Below, one piece after another: positions 16,120 through 22,529 of a stretch of DNA of 24,593 bases (positions are counted from its first letter, which is position 1; each line of letters begins with the position of its first letter). The DNA lies in contig DFIZ01000060.1 of assembly GCA_002372855.1 (NCBI GenBank), positions 1 to 24,593 of the forward strand. Reading direction: 5' to 3'. Position numbers and translations under genes: made by a program. This DNA is from Bacteroidales bacterium UBA3684. Its GTDB lineage: Bacteria; Bacteroidota; Bacteroidia; Bacteroidales; P3. A model generated the notes under the pieces. It did no database searches. It was not told the origin of the DNA and saw only the letters and a program-made list of their open reading frames with translations.

Positions 16120-18373
16120 AAGTGCATCCAGAAAGGGTGAACGCCCTAAATACATCAAGTACATGTGGTGGACCTTCGGGGGCCTCTGGGCCTTCGTGTT
16201 CCTCTTCTTCTTCTTCCTGTCCATCGGATGGATTGGCGACATGCCGCAGTTCGAGGACATCGAGAATCCCCACAGCCTGCAGGCCACCGAGGTCATCAGC
16301 GACGACGGCGAGGTGCTGGGCTACATAGGCTTCGAGAACCGCTCCAACGTCACCTACGACCAACTTTCCCCCAACCTCGTCAATGCCCTCATCGCCACCG
16401 AGGACGCCCGTTTCTACAGCCACTCCGGCATCGACGCACGCAGTCTCTTCCGCGTGCTCTTCAAGACCGTCATCGGACGCCACGGCTCCTCCGGCGGCGG
16501 CTCCACCATCACCCAGCAGCTGGCCAAGAACCTCTACAAGATGCGCGAGGCCAACGCCAGCCGCGGCACCGTCTTCTCCAAGCTCAGCGAGTGGGTCGTG
16601 GCCGTCAAGCTGGAGCACAACTACTCCAAGCAGGAGATTCTCACCATGTACCTCAACACCGTCGACTTCGGCAGCAATGCCCTCGGCATCAAGACCGCCT
16701 CGAAGACCTTCTTCGACAAGACGCCCGCCGAGCTGGACGTCGACGAGGCCGCCGTACTCGTGGGACTGCTCAAAGCCCCCACGGCCTACAGTCCCGTGCT
16801 GCACCCCGACCACTCGCTGGAGCGCCGCAATGTCGTCCTCGCCCAGATGAACAACTACGGCTACCTCAGCGACGACAGCCTGGCCATCTACAAGGAGAAA
16901 CCCATCGACATGTCGCGCTACACTCCCCAGACCCACAACGACGGCCTGGCACCCTATCTGCGCGAGTACATCCGAGCCTACATGAAAGACTGGTGCAAGC
17001 ACCACCGCAAACCCAACGGCGACTACTACGACGTGCACAAGGACGGCCTGAAGATCTACACCACCATCGACTCGCGCATGCAGCGCTATGCCGAGCAGGC
17101 CGTGCGCGAGCACTTCAGCAAGGAGATACAACCCGCCTTCGAGCGCGAGCTCAGGGCCCGCAAGGGCAACCCCTTCTGCGACATCACCGCCGAGCAACAG
17201 GAGAAATTCCTCACCCAGGCCATGAAGAACAGCGACCGCTACCGCGGCCTCAAGGCCGCAGGCCTCAGCCAGAAGGAAATCCGCGAAGCCTTCAACGAGA
17301 AGGTCAAGATGCGCGTCTTCTCCTGGAAGGGCACCAAGGACACCACCATGAGCCCTTGGGACTCGCTCATCTACTGCAAGAAGTTCCTCAACGCGGGCCT
17401 GATGTCCGTCGAGCCCGGCACCGGATACGTCCGCGCCTACGTGGGCGGCATCAACTACCGCTTCTTCAAATACGACAACGTGCAGAGCCACCGCCAGGTG
17501 GGCTCCACCTTCAAGCCCTTCGTCTACACCATGGCCCTCCAGGACCTCGGCATGTACCCCTGCACCGAGGTGCCCAACTCGGAGGTCTGCTTCGAGGTGT
17601 GGGGTCAGCCCGACTGGTGCCCCGGCAACTCGAGCCATGAGCGCGAAGGCGAGATGGTGACCCTCAAATGGGCCCTCGCCCACTCCATCAACTGGGTCTC
17701 GGCCTACCTCATGAAACAGGGCTCGCCGGAGCAGGTGGTCGACATAGCCCGCAAGATGGGCGTCCGCAGCCCCATCGACGCCGTCCCCGCCATCTGCGTG
17801 GGCACGCCCGAAATCTCCGTGGCCGAGATGGCCGGCGCCATGGCCACCTTCGCCAACAAGGGCGAATACGTCGAGCCAATCTTCATCACCCGCATCGAGG
17901 ACAACAAGGGCATGGTGCTCGAACGCTTCACCCCCCACCGCAGCGAAGCCCTCAGCGAGGCCACAGCCTACATGATGCTCGAACTGATGAAGGGCGTGGT
18001 GCAGAGCGGCACCGGCGTGCGCCTCAACTACAAGTACCACCTCAACCAGTACTCCACCGCCATCGCCGGCAAGACAGGCACCACGCAGAACAACTCCGAC
18101 TGCTGGTTCGTCGGCATCACCCCCAAGCTGGCCACCGCCGTATGGACCGGCGGCGAGCTTCGCTCCATCCACTTCCGCAACATGACCTACGGCCAGGGCG
18201 CCGCCATGGCACTGCCCATCTTCGGCCTCTACATGGAAAAAATCTACAAGGACCCCAACATCAAGTTCTACCGCGGCGACTTCGAGCGCCCCAACATCCC
18301 CATCGAACTCGACTGCGCCAACTTCCAGCAGGAAATCCAGAACGAGGCCGTGGACTACGAGTGGGACTTCTGA
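16103..18373 (+). CDS. Bifunctional penicillin-binding protein 1A (GT51 transglycosylase/transpeptidase)
   Basis: A class A PBP of 756 residues that polymerises and cross-links peptidoglycan in the periplasm. One N-terminal membrane anchor (about 22-43) is followed by the GT51 domain with catalytic E100 in ATEDARFYSHSGID and GGSTITQQLAKN at 132-143. The transpeptidase has all three motifs: STFK at 468-471 (acyl-ester serine S468), SIN at 528-530 and KTG at 657-659. The C-terminus is acidic and short. Start choice is open between ATG 16103 and ATG 16112, both inside the end of gldH. It is followed after 33 bases by rlmN, with heptanucleotide repeats between. Confidence 0.97.
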   Translation: MSIMNKSASRKGERPKYIKYMWWTFGGLWAFVFLFFFFLSIGWIGDMPQFEDIENPHSLQATEVISDDGEVLGYIGFENRSNVTYDQLSPNLVNALIATEDARFYSHSGIDARSLFRVLFKTVIGRHGSSGGGSTITQQLAKNLYKMREANASRGTVFSKLSEWVVAVKLEHNYSKQEILTMYLNTVDFGSNALGIKTASKTFFDKTPAELDVDEAAVLVGLLKAPTAYSPVLHPDHSLERRNVVLAQMNNYGYLSDDSLAIYKEKPIDMSRYTPQTHNDGLAPYLREYIRAYMKDWCKHHRKPNGDYYDVHKDGLKIYTTIDSRMQRYAEQAVREHFSKEIQPAFERELRARKGNPFCDITAEQQEKFLTQAMKNSDRYRGLKAAGLSQKEIREAFNEKVKMRVFSWKGTKDTTMSPWDSLIYCKKFLNAGLMSVEPGTGYVRAYVGGINYRFFKYDNVQSHRQVGSTFKPFVYTMALQDLGMYPCTEVPNSEVCFEVWGQPDWCPGNSSHEREGEMVTLKWALAHSINWVSAYLMKQGSPEQVVDIARKMGVRSPIDAVPAICVGTPEISVAEMAGAMATFANKGEYVEPIFITRIEDNKGMVLERFTPHRSEALSEATAYMMLELMKGVVQSGTGVRLNYKYHLNQYSTAIAGKTGTTQNNSDCWFVGITPKLATAVWTGGELRSIHFRNMTYGQGAAMALPIFGLYMEKIYKDPNIKFYRGDFERPNIPIELDCANFQQEIQNEAVDYEWDF

Positions 18374-18374
18374 C

Positions 18375-18423
18375 AGTTAAGAGTTAAGAGTTAAGAGTTA
18401 CGAGTTATGAGTGAAAAGTTAAA
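18375..18423 (+). repeat. Heptanucleotide repeats running through the rlmN start codon
   Basis: Seven 7-bp units follow in register: AGTTAAG three times, AGTTACG, AGTTATG, AGTGAAA and AGTTAAA. The ATG of rlmN is the last three bases of the fifth unit (18407-18409), and the last two units encode the first residues (SEKLK). The repeats begin two bases after the PBP1A stop. Confidence 0.9.
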
Positions 18424-19444
18424 AGCCAATCTCCTGGGCATGACCCTGCCGCAGCTGCAGACGCTGTGCGCCGACCTCGGATTTCCCCGCTTCACGGCCA
18501 AGCAGCTCTGCGACTGGCTGTACAAGAAGCGCACCGACAGCATCGACGCCATGACCAACCTCTCCCTCGCCCAGCGCGCCCGCCTCGGCGAGGTGGCCTA
18601 CATCGGCCGCGACTTCCCCGTCAACTGCCAGGTCTCCCGCGACGGCACCAAGAAATATTTGTTCCGTGTAGCAACGCAAGCGTCGCCGGCCCACGTCGAA
18701 ACCGTCTTCATCCCCGACGACGACCGCGCCACCCTCTGCATCTCATGCCAAGTGGGCTGCAAGATGGGCTGCCGCTTCTGCGTCACCGGGCAGCAGGGAT
18801 TCCACGGCTCGCTGTCGGCGGGCGACATTCTCAACCAGCTCTTCTCCATCCCCGAGTTCGAGCAGCTCACCAACGTTGTCTTCATGGGCATGGGCGAGCC
18901 CATGGACAACCTCGACGCCGTCCTGGCCGTCTGCAGCATCCTCACCTCCGACTGGGGCCTGGGCTGGAGCCCCAAGCGCATCACCGTCTCCTCCGTGGGC
19001 ATCATCCCCGGCCTGAAGCACTTCATCGAGGAGAGCCAGTGCCACCTCGCCATCAGCCTCCACAACCCCGTGCCGCAGGAGCGCCTGGCCATCATGCCCG
19101 TGCAGAAGGCCTTCCCCCTCAATGAGGTCCTCGCCCTGCTGCGACAGCACGACTGGAGCGGCCAGCGGCGCCTCTCGTTCGAGTACACCATGTTCCGCGG
19201 CCTCAACGACGACCTGGCCCACGCCACACGCCTCGCCGAGGCCCTGCGGGGACTCGACTGCCGCGTCAACCTCATCCGCTTCCACTCCTCGCCCGGCACC
19301 CCCTACCAGACCTCCACGCCCAGCGCCATCCGCGCCTTCCAGGACTTCCTGAACCGCAACGGCGTTGTCTGCACCCTCCGCGCCTCGCGTGGCGAGGACA
19401 TCGACGCCGCCTGCGGACTCCTCGCCGGCCGCGAGGGACGATAG
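18407..19444 (+). CDS. rlmN: 23S rRNA (adenine2503-C2)/tRNA methyltransferase RlmN
   Basis: A radical SAM enzyme, 345 residues, that methylates C2 of A2503 in 23S rRNA and of A37 in some tRNAs. The 4Fe-4S motif CKMGCRFC gives ligands C118, C122 and C125. C111 precedes it in the usual CxxxQVGC context. The methyl-carrying cysteine is C336 in SRGEDIDAACG. The GMGEPMDN motif for SAM binding and the SLHNP segment are present. The start lies inside a heptanucleotide repeat. The gene is last of the plus-strand run. Its 3' 702 bases lie opposite an open minus-strand frame that continues from the DUF6266-type gene; rlmN is clearly the functional reading there. Confidence 0.98.
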   Translation: MSEKLKANLLGMTLPQLQTLCADLGFPRFTAKQLCDWLYKKRTDSIDAMTNLSLAQRARLGEVAYIGRDFPVNCQVSRDGTKKYLFRVATQASPAHVETVFIPDDDRATLCISCQVGCKMGCRFCVTGQQGFHGSLSAGDILNQLFSIPEFEQLTNVVFMGMGEPMDNLDAVLAVCSILTSDWGLGWSPKRITVSSVGIIPGLKHFIEESQCHLAISLHNPVPQERLAIMPVQKAFPLNEVLALLRQHDWSGQRRLSFEYTMFRGLNDDLAHATRLAEALRGLDCRVNLIRFHSSPGTPYQTSTPSAIRAFQDFLNRNGVVCTLRASRGEDIDAACGLLAGREGR

Positions 19445-20251
19445 CTCGCCCACGTAGACCGACCGCGACGCCCGACCCCGATAGTCCACCGCAAAGAGCC
19501 ACAACTCCACAGCCTTGTCCTGCCAACAAGGGGGCAGGCTAAGGTCCACCCGACCCTTCTTGCGCCACACGCTTCCGCTCATCGTAGCCTCGCCCAGCTC
19601 CGGGCAGTAGGCCGCCAGGTACACCTCGTCCTCGCCGCTGGCCGCCTCGCCCTCGGCGCTCGGACGGAATGAGACCGTCAACTCATTGCCGCCCGACCCC
19701 GCCTGTAGGGACGCGGCATGCCGCATCTCCCTGTCGGCATCGCCATCCAATCCCCTCCGTAGAGACGCAGCGTGCTGCGTCTCCCTGTCTGCAACGGTAT
19801 TCTCCGGAGACGCGGCATGCCGCGTCTCTACAGGTGGGGCAACGTTCATCGTTGCGTGCGGAGACGCAGCACGCTGCGTCTCTACAACGGGGTCGGCCAC
19901 CGGCACCACCGGGCCGTCGGCCACCAGCACCTGCTCCCAGTCGGCCTGCAGCACTCCCTCCCCGTCCAGCCAGAAACACTGTTTGTTGCGTTTCACAAAG
20001 AGGTTGCCCTCCGTCAGGTGCATCTCCAAGGCCAGCGCCCGTAGGCCCATGCGCAGCAGCCCCTTCAGCCTCCCGGCCTCGCGCACCACACACTTGAACA
20101 CCTCGCGGTTCACCTGCTGCGCCTCCGTCCGCGGATTGCGCACCATGCGCGGCCGCGCCCTCAGACACCACTTGCCGCGCCACTCATACCCGATGACCGT
20201 GCCCACCGTACCCTGATAGGCATCATTGATTCCATAACGTTGTTTTGCCAT
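18743..20251 (-). CDS. DUF6266-type protein with in-frame palindromic inserts; open frame runs antisense into rlmN
   Basis: The start MAKQRYGINDAYQGTVGTVIGYEWRGK and the RNPRTEAQQ motif (39-45) resemble the DUF6266 family of Bacteroidetes, of unknown function and about 200 residues. The family-like C-terminal part is DEVYLAAYCPELGEATMSGSVWRKKGRVDLSLPP to SRSVYVGEL (about 208-270). Between them, residues 116-185 are a linker with four ET(Q/R)(R/H)AAS-type modules encoded by palindromic DNA repeats. The expected end is near residue 270, exactly where rlmN's stop codon lies on the other strand, but no stop occurs until 18743. The remaining 232 residues are therefore the antisense of rlmN, probably a non-native tail. 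The ATG at 20251 follows an AT-rich leader; no TAnnTTTG box is seen. Confidence 0.65.
   Translation of the reverse strand: MAKQRYGINDAYQGTVGTVIGYEWRGKWCLRARPRMVRNPRTEAQQVNREVFKCVVREAGRLKGLLRMGLRALALEMHLTEGNLFVKRNKQCFWLDGEGVLQADWEQVLVADGPVVPVADPVVETQRAASPHATMNVAPPVETRHAASPENTVADRETQHAASLRRGLDGDADREMRHAASLQAGSGGNELTVSFRPSAEGEAASGEDEVYLAAYCPELGEATMSGSVWRKKGRVDLSLPPCWQDKAVELWLFAVDYRGRASRSVYVGELSSLAAGEESAGGVDVLATRGAEGADNAVAVQEVLEGADGAGRGGLVGGAGRGVEADEVDAAVESPQGLGEACGVGQVVVEAAEHGVLEREAPLAAPVVLSQQGEDLIEGEGLLHGHDGQALLRHGVVEADGEVALALLDEVLQAGDDAHGGDGDALGAPAQAPVGGEDAADGQDGVEVVHGLAHAHEDNVGELLELGDGEELVENVARRQRAVESLLPGDAEAAAHLAAHLA
19705..19883. repeat. Four palindromic elements inside the DUF6266-type gene
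   Basis: Four copies of a GTAGAGACGC...GCGTCTCC palindrome lie at about 19705-19730, 19759-19786, 19806-19831 and 19860-19885. Copy 3 contains a perfect 22-bp palindrome (19807-19828, core GCGGCATGCCGC). Copies 2 and 4 have 10-bp arms GAGACGCAGC/GCTGCGTCTC around GT or AC; copy 1 is more diverged. The flanking bases show copies 1-2 in one orientation and copies 3-4 in the other. All are in frame on the minus strand. A further small inverted repeat, GCAACG/CGTTGC (19839-19844, 19850-19855), lies between copies 3 and 4. Confidence 0.92.
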
Positions 20252-20310
20252 AAAACTATATATTTTAATAGGTTAATAAAATCGATTTCATACAGCGAAT
20301 TCTTTTTTTA

Positions 20311-20438
20311 ACGGCGAATTTCTTCGAATTTTTCGAATGCTACGCAGGCCAATGTTTGGCGAATAGGCTGCCGCACCTGACCAGCGGCAGCCAATTCTCT
20401 TGTAATTAACCTGCGTAGCATTCGAAAATATTCGCCGT
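20311..20438. repeat. 128-bp multi-stem inverted-repeat element
   Basis: Outer arms are ACGGCGAAT (20311-20319) and ATTCGCCGT (20430-20438). The main arms are a perfect 19-bp inverted repeat at 20330-20348 and 20410-20428 (contains GAATGCTACGCAGG). Inside the 61-base loop there is a perfect 9-bp hairpin, GGCTGCCGC (20366-20374) with GCGGCAGCC (20384-20392), extended past one mismatch by GAAT/ATTC. No open frame is present. It lies 60-187 bases upstream of the DUF6266-type start. A non-autonomous mobile element, a structured RNA leader and a cruciform protein site are all possible. Confidence 0.8.
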
Positions 20439-20457
20439 TTAAACCAGAATCTTATCG

Positions 20458-20517
20458 CCGCTAAAAAAAACTCGTCGAAAAAAAACGTATATATATAAAA
20501 TAAGGCCTTTTTAGCGG
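20458..20517. repeat. Inverted repeat around an AT-rich core
   Basis: CCGCTAAAAA (20458-20467) and TTTTTAGCGG (20508-20517) are perfect 10-bp arms around a 40-base AT-rich segment with an alternating TA run. This belongs to the 435-base gene-free stretch 20252-20686, which also holds the 128-bp element, repeat copy 3 and a terminal hairpin; nothing coding was found there. Confidence 0.7.
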
Positions 20518-20578
20518 AAACGAAAAATTTAACACTTTTTTAACACATCTCCCCCACCCAATCATCCCCCTCCCAACA

Positions 20579-20636
20579 CCTACGATGGTAGGAGTTGGTA
20601 AGGAGTTGGTAAGGCGATGGTAGGGACTTGGTAAGG
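20579..20636 (+). repeat. Palindrome plus 4 x 11-bp repeat element, copy 3
   Basis: CCTACGATGGTAGG (20579-20592) is followed by AGTTGGTAAGG twice, CGATGGTAGGG and ACTTGGTAAGG. The right half of the head (CGATGGTAGG) matches the third unit, so the head looks like a fifth, partly inverted unit. It ends directly against the hairpin at 20637. Confidence 0.9.
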
Positions 20637-20661
20637 CCGTCAGGCGTTGAGGGCCTGACGG
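20637..20661 (-). terminator. Hairpin downstream of the S26-VanZ operon, possible terminator
   Basis: CCGTCAGGC (20637-20645) and GCCTGACGG (20653-20661) form a perfect 9-bp stem around a 7-base loop, 25 bases beyond the stop of the last operon gene. No T-run follows on the minus strand (it runs into the 11-bp repeats), so termination is plausible but unproven. Confidence 0.4.
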
Positions 20662-20686
20662 TTAGGCCGCTGCGGGGCGGCGGGCG

Positions 20687-21400
20687 TCAGCAGTTGAGGC
20701 GGAGACGGCGGGCCAGAAGGATGAGGAGCCAGCCCAGGGAGGCACCGAGGAAGTTGGCTATGAGGTCGTTGACGTCGAATCCGCGGTAGGGCAGGAGGTA
20801 TTGCACCCCCTCGGTGAACAGGCCGGTGGCCACGGCGGCGAGCCAGGTGCACCAGCTGCGGCGGCGTCCGCGGAAGAGGTCCATCCAGAACAGCGAGCAG
20901 GGGATGAACACCGAGGCGTGGAGCAGGTGGTCCATGCGGAGGCCGAGGAGGTAGTTGTCCAGCGGAATGCCCACGCCGTTGAGGGGCGCCCACATGAGGA
21001 CGGCCAGACAGCCGAAATACCACGGGCGCAGCTGCCGACGCCCTTTGGCGCCGAGCCAGCGCACGGCCAGGTGCTTGAGGAGGTGTTTCTTCTCCACTTT
21101 CGCGAGGAGGCCCACGATGTCCTGCCGCGAGGCATGCTCGCAGGAGGCGCAGTTGTCGCCGCGCAGGGTGTAGCGTCCGCCGTCGACGGCCACCACGCGG
21201 TGCAGCAGGGTGCGGCCCTGGAAGTGGAAGAGCACTACGTCGCCCACTGCAGGGTCGGCCTCGAGGGGCACGAGGGTCAGCATGTCGCCGCCGATGAGGG
21301 TGGGCTGCATGCTGGTGCCCTTGAGCACGATGCGCACGGGCTTGCCTTGCTGCAGGCTTTCTTCGACAAGACTGAAATACAACTCGTTGCTTATCGTCAT
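20687..21400 (-). CDS. Signal-peptidase-like (S26/S24) domain fused to a VanZ-like membrane domain
   Basis: A 237-residue two-domain protein. Residues 1-100 match the S26 fold: the nucleophile S30 in LKGTSMQPTL, the GDVVLFH strand, and LLHRVV with H67 where bacterial signal peptidase I has its lysine, as in the SipW/ER-type subgroup, then the RGDN box (80-83). Residues about 125-232 hold four membrane segments with VanZ-like features (TEGVQ at 196-200, FDVNDLIANFLGA at 208-220). The N-terminal domain has no membrane segment of its own, so the VanZ part would anchor it. The ATG at 21400 overlaps the upstream kinase-like gene's stop as ATGA; the longer frame upstream lies inside that gene. The cleavage substrate is unknown. 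Confidence 0.82.
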   Translation of the reverse strand: MTISNELYFSLVEESLQQGKPVRIVLKGTSMQPTLIGGDMLTLVPLEADPAVGDVVLFHFQGRTLLHRVVAVDGGRYTLRGDNCASCEHASRQDIVGLLAKVEKKHLLKHLAVRWLGAKGRRQLRPWYFGCLAVLMWAPLNGVGIPLDNYLLGLRMDHLLHASVFIPCSLFWMDLFRGRRRSWCTWLAAVATGLFTEGVQYLLPYRGFDVNDLIANFLGASLGWLLILLARRLRLNC

Positions 21401-22248
21401 GGCATCAGAGTGTCGTGGCTGAGGTGTGCGGCGTCGGCATTGGGCAGGCAGCCCATGCGGTAGGCGGGCACGTGCTGCAGCACGTTGGAAATGAACTGCA
21501 CAAGGAGGTCCATGCAGCGTTCGTCCCTGGCCAGTGAGGGCGGGCACGAGGGCTGCAGGGCCGCGAAGGCTTCGACGGAGCCCAGGCGGCGGATGGTGTT
21601 CGCCGGCCGCTGCTCGAGGCGCAGCAGTCCGGCAATGGGGTATTGCTCGGGGTGGTAGCAGTGGGTTTTGCCGCTCCAGGGTGAGCCGTAGACGAGCACC
21701 TTTCCGTCAGCGAAGCGCACGATGGGGCTGTCGTCGTTGAGCAGGTGGGTGCCGGGGATGTGCTGCAGCCAGAGACGTGTGTGGGTGCTCTTGCCGGTGC
21801 CGCTTTCGCCGAGGCACATCACGGCGCGGCCGTCGCACACCACCACCGACGAGTGCACGGGCACCGCCCCCAGGGGCAGGCCGGCCATGGCCACGGCGCT
21901 CCACAGGGCGAAGCGCAGCACCGACAGGTCGGACATGGGGCTGAGGTCGACACGGCGCGGCTGGCGGGGGTCGTAGCGCAGCAAACCATGACGGCCGAAG
22001 GCATAGTAGTAGGTGCCTTCGGCGTCGACGCCGAAGCGTGTCTGGACGGCGCCGTCGGCAATGTCGAACTGGTGCAGCAGGCGGCAGCGAGGGAGGCTGA
22101 GGGGTTGGTCGAGGGCGAAGAGAAGGTCGTCGCCGCCGTCGGCGACGCGGAACTCCGCGATGCCAGGCAGGGCCATGGCACACCGCAGCGTGCTGGCGCC
22201 CTGGAGGCGGATGCCCAGGCCTGCTATTTCCAGCCGGAGGTCTGCCAT
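21397..22248 (-). CDS. HprK/PEPCK-fold ATPase (HPr kinase-like)
   Basis: A 283-residue protein with a C-terminal nucleotide-binding domain of the HPr kinase/PEP carboxykinase type. The P-loop is GESGTGKST (147-155), followed by LLNDDSPIV (NDD at 171-173, acidic metal site as in HprK) and GSPWSGKTH (188-196). The N-terminal half (1-125) is a separate beta-rich domain without motifs I recognise. True HPr kinase is unlikely: the N-terminal domain differs and no HPr gene is nearby. HprK-like proteins of this kind occur beside PqqD-like proteins in peptide-modification clusters such as some lasso peptide loci, where they phosphorylate the peptide. It starts one base after the PqqD-like gene and overlaps the S26-VanZ gene by four. 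Confidence 0.82.
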   Translation of the reverse strand: MADLRLEIAGLGIRLQGASTLRCAMALPGIAEFRVADGGDDLLFALDQPLSLPRCRLLHQFDIADGAVQTRFGVDAEGTYYYAFGRHGLLRYDPRQPRRVDLSPMSDLSVLRFALWSAVAMAGLPLGAVPVHSSVVVCDGRAVMCLGESGTGKSTHTRLWLQHIPGTHLLNDDSPIVRFADGKVLVYGSPWSGKTHCYHPEQYPIAGLLRLEQRPANTIRRLGSVEAFAALQPSCPPSLARDERCMDLLVQFISNVLQHVPAYRMGCLPNADAAHLSHDTLMP

Positions 22249-22249
22249 A

Positions 22250-22519
22250 TTACACCAGAAGGTTGTTTTTCCGCATGTCGGCCAGGAGGGCCTCGGCGTC
22301 GCGGCGGGCCACGTCGGGAGTGACGTCGTACTCGTCGGTCAGCACGCGCACGGCATCCTCCAGCTCGAAGTCGCGGCCGGAGAGGGCGTTGTAGAGTAGC
22401 AGGGCGCTGTCGTTGAGGGCGATGACGCGTGTCATGTCGGTCTGGACGGCACCGGGCATCACCACGATGTGCTCGCTGACCATGTCGCGGATTTTGATGT
22501 TGGGGTTTATTCTCATCAT
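22250..22519 (-). CDS. PqqD-like small protein (RiPP recognition element fold)
   Basis: An 89-residue protein matching the PqqD family. The N-terminal beta strands (INPNIKIRDMVSEHIVVMPG) are followed by the hallmark VIALNDSALLLYNALSGRDFELEDAVRVLTDEYDV helices and a closing helix ending in NNLLV. PqqD folds bind leader peptides of ribosomally made, modified peptides. Here it is a free-standing protein, so it would recruit a substrate to partner enzymes. Two adjacent ATGs (22519 and 22516) can start it; a much longer open frame upstream would overlap the FMN-binding gene and is rejected. It follows that gene after ten bases and precedes the HprK-like gene by one. No precursor-peptide gene is visible nearby. 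Confidence 0.85.
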   Translation of the reverse strand: MMRINPNIKIRDMVSEHIVVMPGAVQTDMTRVIALNDSALLLYNALSGRDFELEDAVRVLTDEYDVTPDVARRDAEALLADMRKNNLLV

Positions 22520-22529
22520 TATAGCGGTA

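Noticed and set aside
16028..18172. 714-residue minus-strand frame opposite PBP1A
   Set aside because: PBP1A has all catalytic motifs; the antisense product is V/G/A/H-rich low complexity.
19705..19885. CRISPR array
   Set aside because: The four palindromes are spaced by about 28-33 bases, but copies vary, change orientation and lie in an open frame; there are no cas genes.
20311..20438. Integron attC site
   Set aside because: The large imperfect palindrome is suggestive, but no GTTRRRY/RYYYAAC core pair was found at its ends and no integrase or cassette array is present.
21397..22248. Genuine HPr kinase/phosphorylase
   Set aside because: The P-loop and NDD motif are shared, but the N-terminal domain differs and the context is a PqqD-like gene, not sugar-transport regulation.
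20687..22519. A complete lasso-peptide cluster
   Set aside because: The PqqD-like and HprK-like proteins fit, but there is no asparagine-synthetase-like cyclase, transglutaminase-type leader protease or precursor peptide gene.
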